From contig CM037472.1 of NCBI GenBank assembly GCA_021014325.1, forward strand, positions 30,528,234-30,592,233: a stretch of DNA of 64,000 nucleotides. Reading direction: 5' to 3'. The notes under the pieces were generated by a model that worked only from the letters and a program-made list of their open reading frames with translations, was not told where the DNA came from and searched no databases. The translations under genes and the position numbers were made by a program. Within the stretch, counting starts at the first letter, position 1. The number at the start of each line of letters is the position of its first letter. The DNA is from Plazaster borealis. Lineage: Eukaryota > Echinodermata > Asteroidea > Forcipulatida > Labidiasteridae. Below, piece by piece: positions 22,560 to 64,000 of this stretch.

Positions 22560-22893
22560 AGGGCATGCACAACATTGGTAAGATTTGTAAGAAAATATAT
22601 ACGTTGACAGATATACATACAACTTAGGCCTGCAGTCCTATTTTGAATATTTTTTGCTTGAAATGCCCTAGAAATTAGTAAGAAAATTAGTTATGATCTT
22701 GCGAGAGCAAAACCCGATATTTGAAAAACGGTGAAAACATTTTGTTCCCTTTTCCCTCCCACTATTTTCTCGTGACTCCGATAGTAGCTGATTGTGCTTA
22801 AACTTTCACATGATGTTATTTCATGTATATGTTTTGTCACATGAAGTGTGGATTACTGGTCTTTGACAATTACCAATGTTGTCCGCACAACCA
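22556..22893 (+). mobile_element. Divergent TTAA-type element, joined to M1
   Basis: Begins TTAAAGGGCATGCACAACAT-TGGTAA and contains CTTTCACATGATGTTATTTC and TCTTTGACAATTACCAATGT-TGTCCGCA, an inverted relative of the start. The right TTAA is lost. Confidence 0.6.
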
Positions 22894-24001
22894 TTGTTGG
22901 GGTAAAACAGTTTTGGGCTCATTAAAATATAAAAGATTTCATTTTAAAATAGAAAGTTCAGGTCTGTATTCGCATTTTATGCAATATGTCATTAAAAAAA
23001 ATAGTAATTAACAAAAACCTGCATATTTGGAGGTCTGTATAGGTACATACATGATCAATACAAAGAAAAGGTATTCTTGAGTTGGGGATACATTTTTCTT
23101 GTCTCCATTTATGTTATCATTATTATGTTTAAATACTTTTGTTTACAGTGTATCTAAATAATTTGCCCCTTATGGAGACACTTTTAAGCTAATTAAAAGG
23201 ATGAGCTTAATCGCGGATTAACGTGAGACACAACAAGTCCGCAGTTTCTTACAAAACATTATCCATCTCAATTGCACAGTCTTCTTGCGGTCACTTTAAA
23301 TTTTCAATTTACACGCTATGTAGGCCAACGTAATTTCCCATGATGACATTAATGGCAACAATGTGTTGGAATTGAGGGAGTTATCGCGTCTGGGTTGCCA
23401 CCGAAGTGATAAATTAAAAAAGGAATACAATAACAGCCCGTGGCTCAGCAGGGTTTTGTTCGGTATCTTTCAGAAGTCGATCGTGAATGGGTGAAGAAAC
23501 TTAATATCACACAGTTCCATGTATAATATTTTAAAAAATCCAATCTTCTAGTCTAGTTTTTATTTGAATTCATAATTCTTATGAAATCAATACTTGGTCG
23601 AGAGACTTGTTTTTCAAAAACTTGTTTTTCAAGAACTAATTCCTAATGAAGCTATATTTATAGCAGTACAGCAGCGATCAATCTTTTAACACAAGCTTTC
23701 AAACATTTCATTAGCTAAAAAGCTTGGTTGACTCGAGTGTCAGTGAAAGAGATATATTGTTTTTCCCGCCTTTTATTTTGACAAATGATCACAGCGATGA
23801 GTATAATCGGTTACTTGACCTTTACGGAATAACGTCATTGCGCAGTTAGTTGAGCATTAAATATATTGTAAAACAAATTTATTTTAAAGATAGAAGCGAC
23901 TGGGGTTCAGATTGTTTGATTTTTGTGAACTTATAATTATTTAGAGACATTTTCAGAAGTTTTAATACGGTTCTTGATAACTAAGGAAGACCAAAACCTT
24001 G
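22894..24001. other. Intergenic stretch, nothing recognised
   Basis: AT-rich, with no supportable gene. TTGTTTTTCAA-type short direct repeats at 23608-23632 only. Confidence 0.35.
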
Positions 24002-24003
24002 TA

Positions 24004-24223
24004 CACTGCAAAAACTGTGGTGTTACAATTGACACCATGGGTGTTGTTACATATAGAAAGTCTCAACATTTACAACCAAGGGTGTTAAAATGCCACTAAT
24101 TTCTGCCAACACAATAACATTGGTGTTATTTTAACACCCTATGATGTTAATTTTGATACTCTCCTGGGTATATATATGTGACAACACCCGTGGTGTCAAT
24201 TTTAACACCCCCGTTTTTGCAGT
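24004..24223. mobile_element. M5 element
   Basis: Starts CACTGCAAAAACTGTGGTGT and ends CACCCCCGTTTTTGCAGT, flanked on the left by TA. Inner GACACCATGGGTGTTGTTAC pairs with GTGACAACACCCGTGGTGTC. Confidence 0.8.
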
Positions 24224-24527
24224 ATATACTATTTTTTCAAACCATTATTGTAGGCCTATGCATCATCAAAATAAACCAATGTCGACGTAAATAGGATCTG
24301 ATTGGAATGCTCGAGTATTTCACAAAGATTTTCGACACTCAAAATAGGCTATTCATAGTTTTTGGGACTTGTCTTTTACGTTAAAGATCTTGTTTTGAAC
24401 CTTCTTTCCCAAAATGAAAAATGAACAATTTAGGGGCCCCAAGTATCCCAATCACAACCAGACACTTACGTCTACTAATGTCAACTTGACGAGATGAAGT
24501 TGACACGAGTTTTAAACCAAGGATGCT

Positions 24528-24907
24528 TTAAAGGCATCGTATACGTTTGGTAATGACTCTGACATTAATGGCAATACATACTTACTTGGTAAGAAGTACA
24601 GCAGCTTTGGATAGTATAATGCATTTTGAGAAACTTTTCACTTCGAAGTACTGCGGTTATGGAAAAAGATATCACTTTTTATCCCAACAAATTTGAACCT
24701 GAGAAGCATTACTGCAGTAACTTTTCTCAGATTGTGTATTCCAATATTATTGCAGATTATTCTTCAGGCAATATCTAAAAAACGCTACCACCTTTTGAAA
24801 TGAAATTTTCACAGGTGAGTTTAATGGTATATATCTACAACTACATAGGAACTATAGTTTGAAAAAAACAATAGGCTCCAATAAGTAAACGTGTACGATG
24901 CCTTTAA
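24528..24907 (+). mobile_element. M2 family TTAA-flanked element
   Basis: Starts TTAAAGGCATCGTATACGTT and ends AACGTGTACGATGCCTTTAA, with matching CATCG/CGATG variants in both ends. Internal blocks as in other M2 copies. Confidence 0.85.
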
Positions 24908-25085
24908 TGTTGATATAACCTAAATCCGTCTAGGCTGCAGTGCAGCATGCCAGACGAATCTATCTTAATTCCAAGCGCTGAAGAAACACCAACTTAGACA
25001 AGGAACCGTGCCCCGGCCTGTTCCTGTTCTAAAACCAAATTCAACGGCTTGTTCGATGATTTCGGATGGTTATGATGGCTAAGCT

Positions 25086-25330
25086 TTAAAGGGACATTGA
25101 ACATATATATTTGCGTTAATATTTACGGAAATATTCACGATTTGTTTCCCAAAACGCAAATATTCACGATTTCGGCCGTGTCGCTAATATGTACGTAAAC
25201 ATGATAACGTGAATATTCACGATTTGTGCCCCAAATCGTGAATACTTACGTAAATATTTACGTAAATATTTTCGATTTGGGGGGCACAAATCGTGATTAT
25301 TTACGTAAATATGTTCGATGTCCCTTTGAA
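25086..25330. mobile_element. Palindromic element with repeated TTTACGTAAATATT / ATCGTGAATA blocks
   Basis: Ends TTAAAGGGACATTGAACATA and the inverse ATATGTTCGATGTCCCTTTG. The interior is a cascade of ATATTCACGATTTG, its complement AAATCGTGAATA and TTTACGTAAATATT, so several nested hairpins are possible. The right TTAA is mutated to TGAA. Confidence 0.75.
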
Positions 25331-26514
25331 GCCACCATAGATGGTTCAACCTAGGCAAATTATATCTATGGTTTTAAAAGGTCAGCAAACTGCGAATGGT
25401 TTATCCGTTTTTATCAGTCACAGGAGGGTAAATGGTGGAACTGTAATCAGCACAATGACCAACAGCGGCGCTGTAAGCTCAAGAGCAGATAAACCCCAAT
25501 GGATTCCTCGCGTCTTCCTTCCACTCGAATTGCAGGTCGGATTTCTTTTCTTTTTTTAATCAGGGAGCAAATAGATTCACTTAGGTTTAATCCCGTGGGA
25601 TTTGGATATTATTCCCGTTAATTGTAAGGGGACGAAATACGGGCGCGAGTTGTGTTACTTAAGATGACGCCTTGGGATGTCTTGGGACGGAATTACAGGT
25701 AGCCAGAGGAAATATTCTGTTTATCAGCAAAACTATGCTCTAGATCGACGCTCCCCTCGGATGAAATTCATCGGCAGAGATGAAGAACCTTAAACGAGTG
25801 TGAAGTTGGTATCGGTGGGACCTTTGCAGTCGCTTGGTGTGTGTTTTTAAGTGCATTTTGTTGTCACCATACCTCCGTGTACAAGATGGCTCGGTTTCAC
25901 AAAGCACTAAAGATTCATCGAAGATGAGTTGTCAGTGTTACCATAGTGATTTGTATTCCGATGCGACATCACACTTTGCTAAATAGACTGATTCGCAGTT
26001 AAGATCAATCGAACCCCGTAGACTTACAGTATGTGTTTCAAAACCAGTGTGACAACTATGCATTTCTTATGGTCCCCTCCGCATCCAGGCCCTACCGTGA
26101 CCACCATCGCGTCTGTTTTTATTATGACAATTTCCCTTCTCTAATTTGGATAACTAGACTTTAGAAAACACAAAAGTTATGGCAGAATTTTGTGAACCTC
26201 TCAACAGGTTTCCAGCATTTTCATCCAAAGGCGTTACAAAAAAAGTTGATTATTGAAAACAAAAAACACGACATTTTGCCTCGAGCTTCACATGCCAACA
26301 AGAGGGCGCTATATCAGGCTAACAGACGGAAAAAAACAACAACAACACACCAACAAAACAAACAAATAAACAAACATGATCGACATTGACCACCATTTGA
26401 GTCTGAAATCCGATTTACACAGTCGGCAAGAACCTGAAACCACCCAAAAAGGTTTTATAACATGTGACGAACATGCAGATTATACTGAAAAAAGAACCTC
26501 GCTCGTTGCAAGTT
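25331..26514. other. Intergenic stretch, nothing recognised
   Basis: No supportable gene. A hexanucleotide-poor A-rich tract with CAACAACA is at 26335-26372. Confidence 0.35.
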
Positions 26515-26660
26515 TAAACTGGAACATCAGGAATGAATACTCCCCCTTGTCATTGACAATTGTCCCGTCCCCCTGGCTGCCACTTCCCAGGTTGTATCGT
26601 AAACTTGGGTGTGATCCCTGGCTACACTGGTACCCCCGAACAAAGATATTGACAAAATAG
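26515..26660. repeat. Dispersed repeat shared with 31480-31615
   Basis: CTTCCCAGGTTGTATCGTAA, TGATCCCTGGCTACACTG and GAACAAAGATATTGACAAAA recur in diverged form at 31497-31605 (CTTCCCAGGTTGTATTGTTA). Family not recognised. Confidence 0.55.
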
Positions 26661-26685
26661 GGAGACCACCATCATAGGACTAGAT

Positions 26686-26930
26686 AGCGTTGGTAAAGCG
26701 CCGGTGTGGCAGGAGATTCTGTCCCCCATCCATACGGCGAACTGTGTACAAACTTCTTTTGATAGCGCCCTCTTGTGAATCATCCTCCTCCAGCCCATGT
26801 TAATTTCCCGTATGGGGACAGAATCTCCGGGGGGACAGATTTCCCTGGGACACCGGCACGTTAATCCGGAGGTCGTTGGTTCAAATCCCGCTCTATGTAG
26901 TCAATTTGTCTTTGTTCAACCCCAAATTTT
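26686..26930 (+). mobile_element. SINE-D tRNA-like head with a nested foldback insertion
   Basis: A tRNA-like sequence is split: GCGTTGGTAAAGCGCCGGTG on the left and GGAGGTCGTTGGTTCAAATC on the right, the latter matching a pol III B box. Between them, GGAGATTCTGTCCCCCATCC (26712) and the inverted CCGTATGGGGACAGAATCTC (26808) form a foldback. GCCGGTG and CACCGGC flank the junctions. Confidence 0.6.
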
Positions 26931-27000
26931 ACCCAGTCAGTTTCCCTTGTGGTTTATTGTTAATTGATATAAAAAACATTAGCCTACATTAACCCCCACT

Positions 27001-27040
27001 AGGACCAAAGTCCACACCGTAGGACCAAAGTCCACACCGT
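27001..27040 (+). repeat. 20 bp tandem duplication
   Basis: Two exact copies of AGGACCAAAGTCCACACCGT. Confidence 0.85.
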
Positions 27041-27565
27041 TTTGTGACAACAGAATTCCCACATGACCAATACGCATATTTTTATGCATTGTTAAATAAT
27101 TTTTTGAAAATAGTATAATTTATGCGAATTAGCTCAATTTGAAGATGGAGGCATTTCATCATGAGTTATTTGAGTGCGTCCAGTTGTATCAGTTATTTAC
27201 TCTTCAAAAAAAGCACAACTAATGATATTGTTCACCAGATTACCGCAGTATGTTCACGGAATATATGTAAGACAAGGGTGAGAAGAAAGTGCACATGTTT
27301 AAAATGTTTAAAGATTAAAATGACAAAAACAGTTGTTGAAATCACAACAATCTTTATTTAAAAATTCAATCAAACATAGACAATTATAGGAAAATAGTAT
27401 ATGAAAAACGAAGACAGAAAATGGAGAATTGCAAATTACATTCTGTTGTAAAGTAACACTTATTTGCAAAGATTTTCACTGCATAGATAGATATAATAAT
27501 TTGATAGGCACGTGATTATAATCTCACACCAACCAGTTTGTATTTCTTTTAAAAAAATATAAGCA

Positions 27566-27950
27566 TTAAAGGTACTGGACACGTTTAGTAATTGTCAAAG
27601 ACCAGTATTTTCACATTGGTGTATCCCAACATGTACATAAATTAACAAACCTGTGAAAATTTGGGCTGAATTGGTCATAGAAGTTGCAAGAAAATAATGA
27701 AAGAAAAAACACCCTTGTTGTACAAATGTGCGTGCTTTTAGATGCCTGAAAAGGCTTCAGGCCTGAAGTCTTTCTAAGATTCAAATATTTTAGTGAGAAA
27801 TTACCTCTTTCTCAAAAACTACGTAACTTCAGAGGGAGTCGTTTTTCACAATGTTTTATACTATCAACAGCTTTCCGTTACTCATTACCAAGTAAGTGTT
27901 TATGCTTATATATATTTTGAATAATTACCAAACGAGTCTAGTGCCTTTAA
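27566..27950 (+). mobile_element. M1 family TTAA-flanked element
   Basis: Starts TTAAAGGTACTGGACACGTT and ends ACGAGTCTAGTGCCTTTAA. The central region is GGCTTCAGGCCTGAAGTC with extra AAG/CTT arms, a different palindrome from the CTTCTTGC type. Confidence 0.88.
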
Positions 27951-28203
27951 TAAATAACGAGTCTATAACAAGAAAATAAAAGAAATGATTATGTCTCAGT
28001 TATTATCAAAATTACTTAATGACATTGAAGCATAATGTATTTCAGAACAAATTTGATTAAAATACTAATTTATACACGTCATTCAAAATTCTTCATATAC
28101 CAAAGCTTTTCAACATCATTTTCCAGCAAGTTGTTTTGCATTCTTCACTCTAAATGACACACTTGTAAATCTTTGGATCCACCCAGCCTCCTTGACCCAC
28201 CCA

Positions 28204-28432
28204 CACTGCAAAAACTGGCGTGTTAAAATTGACACCATGAACTTTGAGTCTCAAATAGATACCAAAAAAGAATCAAAATTGACACCTTTAGGATGTTAAA
28301 AAAAAACATTTCTGCAAAAAAAATACATTTGTGTTATTTTAACACCCTAAGATGTAAGTTGTGATTCTCTTTTCGGTATCTATATGTTACAACACCACTG
28401 GTATCAATTTTAACACTCAAGTTTTTGCAGTG
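28204..28432. mobile_element. M5 element
   Basis: Starts CACTGCAAAAACTGGCGTGT and ends CACTCAAGTTTTTGCAGTG, followed by TA. More diverged inside than the other two copies. Confidence 0.8.
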
Positions 28433-29082
28433 TAGCATCCCCTCCCTGTTACAGGTTTCTTTTCTGCTCCAGAAATGTGGACATGTTTTAACAGCATTGA
28501 AGTAAATACTCGTTGACTTCTTTAAACAACTAACTTTAATCACTACAAACATGAAGAACATTTCTCCTGTGAAATCAACAAATCTGTCTTGTATAACATT
28601 GCAATTAGGCCAATAAATTTGTTTGTAACTAACAATATGATTAAAAGTATTACTAAATAAATGTCACTCTCGGAAGCAGATGTTAATGATGAAAACTTGA
28701 CACTTAACCTAGTAAACTATAGACGGGTCCGAATAGGACCACGTCAAAACCCAACTGCAGTAATATTTGAGCTTTTCTACTTAATTAAGTAATCTTTAGA
28801 GCCGACCATCATGTAAATTTAAAATCAGTAACCCATTGTGTAGTTTCACAACAGAACAACAATTACATTTAATAAATGTATTACATACAGAAATTACAAA
28901 TCTTTACAAAACATTCCCTAAAAATAATGCTGCTTTGATGTTTTTGTTTTGTTACTGTCCTTTAGAATCTTAACCTAAAACTTTAGAACAGGGATAATAA
29001 TATGTAAAACACGTTGATCTAGCTACTAGGATATGTGGGGGATATCGAACCAATTATGTACTGTTATTGAAACATTGTAACT
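28433..29082. other. Downstream flank of TDRD9; no gene recognised
   Basis: AT-rich. Near 28990-29070 the text ACAGGGATAATAATATGTAA and TTGATCTAGCTACTAGGATA matches the edge of the SINE-A copy at 55930, so it is a SINE fragment. I found no further TDRD9 exon here. Confidence 0.45.
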
Positions 29083-29433
29083 TTAAAGGCACTGGACACG
29101 TTTGGTAATTGTCAAAGACCAGTGTTCTCACTTGGTGTATCCCATCATATGCATAAAATAACAAGCCTGTGAAAATTTGGGCTCAAATGGTCATGAAGTT
29201 GCAAGAAAATTGTTGTACAAATGTGTGTGCTTTTAGATAGGAATAAAAGGCTTTTTGCAAAAAGTCTTTTATTATTTTAGTGAGAAATTACCTCTTTCTA
29301 AAAAACTACGTTACTTCAGAGGGAGTCGTTTCTCACAATGTTTTATACTATCAACAGCTCTCTGTTGCTCATTACCGAGTCAGTTTTTATGCTAATATAT
29401 ATTTTGAGTAATTACCAAACGTGTACAGTGCCT

Positions 29434-29437
<4 letters not shown>
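29083..29437 (+). mobile_element. M1 element forming the TDRD9 stop codon and likely 3' UTR
   Basis: Starts TTAAAGGCACTGGACACGTT and ends AACGTGTACAGTGCCTTTAA. The last four bases, 29434-29437, overlap the end of the TDRD9 coding sequence; the stop TAA on the minus strand is the complement of 29434-29436. The central hairpin is AGGCTTTTTGCAAAAAGTCT. The minus strand carries AATAAA at 29268-29273, about 160 bases past the stop. Confidence 0.9.
29268..29273 (-). promoter_or_regulatory. Candidate poly(A) signal of TDRD9 inside M1
   Basis: AATAAA on the minus strand, about 160 nt after the TDRD9 stop and within the M1 element. It is the first canonical signal after the stop that I can see. Use of this site is inference. 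Confidence 0.4.
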
Positions 29438-63696
<34,259 letters not shown>

Positions 63697-63771
63697 CTGT
63701 AATCATGACAAACAATCAATAACAGTACAGTCATCTACAGAACACATAGTTCCCATAAACAGGATCTTCAA

Positions 63772-64000
63772 TTCTTGTATGTTCTTGCAGTGGTATCAAT
63801 ATTCTTCATTTCTTGTATGTTCTTGCAATGGTATCAAGATTCTTTAGTTCTTGTTTGTTCTTGCATTGATATCAATATTCTTTAGTTCTGGTATGTTCTT
63901 GAAATGATATCAAGATTCTTTAGTTCTTGTATGTTCTTGCAATGATATCAAGATTCTTTAGTTCTGGTATGTTCTTGAAATGATATCAAGATTCTTTAAT
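63772..64000 (-). repeat. 38 bp tandem array running off the window edge
   Basis: About six copies of a 38 bp unit GTTCTTGTATGTTCTTGCAA-TGATATCAAGATTCTTTA, with alternating TGCAA/TGAAA and TTGTATG/CTGGTATG variants that hint at a 76 bp higher-order period. Within a TDRD9 intron. Confidence 0.9.

Overview
The window looks like nuclear DNA of a marine invertebrate deuterostome, most likely an echinoderm and perhaps a sea star. The evidence is long introns with GT..AG signals, a clear animal germline gene (TDRD9), AT-rich non-coding DNA, and dense families of short inverted-repeat elements and tRNA-derived SINEs of a kind I associate with echinoderm genomes. The species call is inference. One run of 500 N (30806-31305) is an assembly gap.

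Only two protein genes are supported, and they point towards each other. (1) An intronless plus-strand ORF, 596-2668, encodes 690 residues with a TIR-like segment followed by a long disordered Ser/Pro-rich tail; I do not recognise the gene. (2) The minus strand from 63696 down to 29434 holds the last 17 coding exons of TDRD9, the Tudor-domain DExH-box helicase of the piRNA pathway. Every exon boundary has a usable splice site and all phases join without a break. They encode about 645 residues: the region after the helicase core, the OB-like region, the Tudor domain and the C-terminal domain. The helicase motor itself lies beyond the right edge.

The 27 kb between the two genes, and the TDRD9 introns, are mostly repeats. 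The main families named in this annotation are: M1, M2, M3 and M4, about 350-440 bp elements with TTAA at both ends; three other TTAA-ended palindromic elements (6840, 12130, 25086); M5, TA-flanked elements beginning CACTGCAAA; M6, about 195 bp elements whose ends read GGGCCCAATTTCATAGAGCT; M7 and M8, dispersed repeats; M9, with ends GACCCCTTGCACAACGCG; and tRNA-derived SINEs A to D. Fragments of non-LTR retrotransposons lie at 9207-9546, 10863-11333, 16520-16683 and 60187-60506. Simple and satellite repeats include a 390 bp CAA/CAG block, a 110 bp CAAT block, a 22 bp satellite, a 50 bp tandem array and a 38 bp array at the right edge.

The most notable observations are: an M1 element whose terminal TTAA supplies the TDRD9 stop codon and probably its 3' UTR; an M1 family with conserved arms but a swapped central hairpin; a mosaic element made of halves of two TTAA families; several nested insertions that show the empty target sites; and the unrecognised TIR-like gene.
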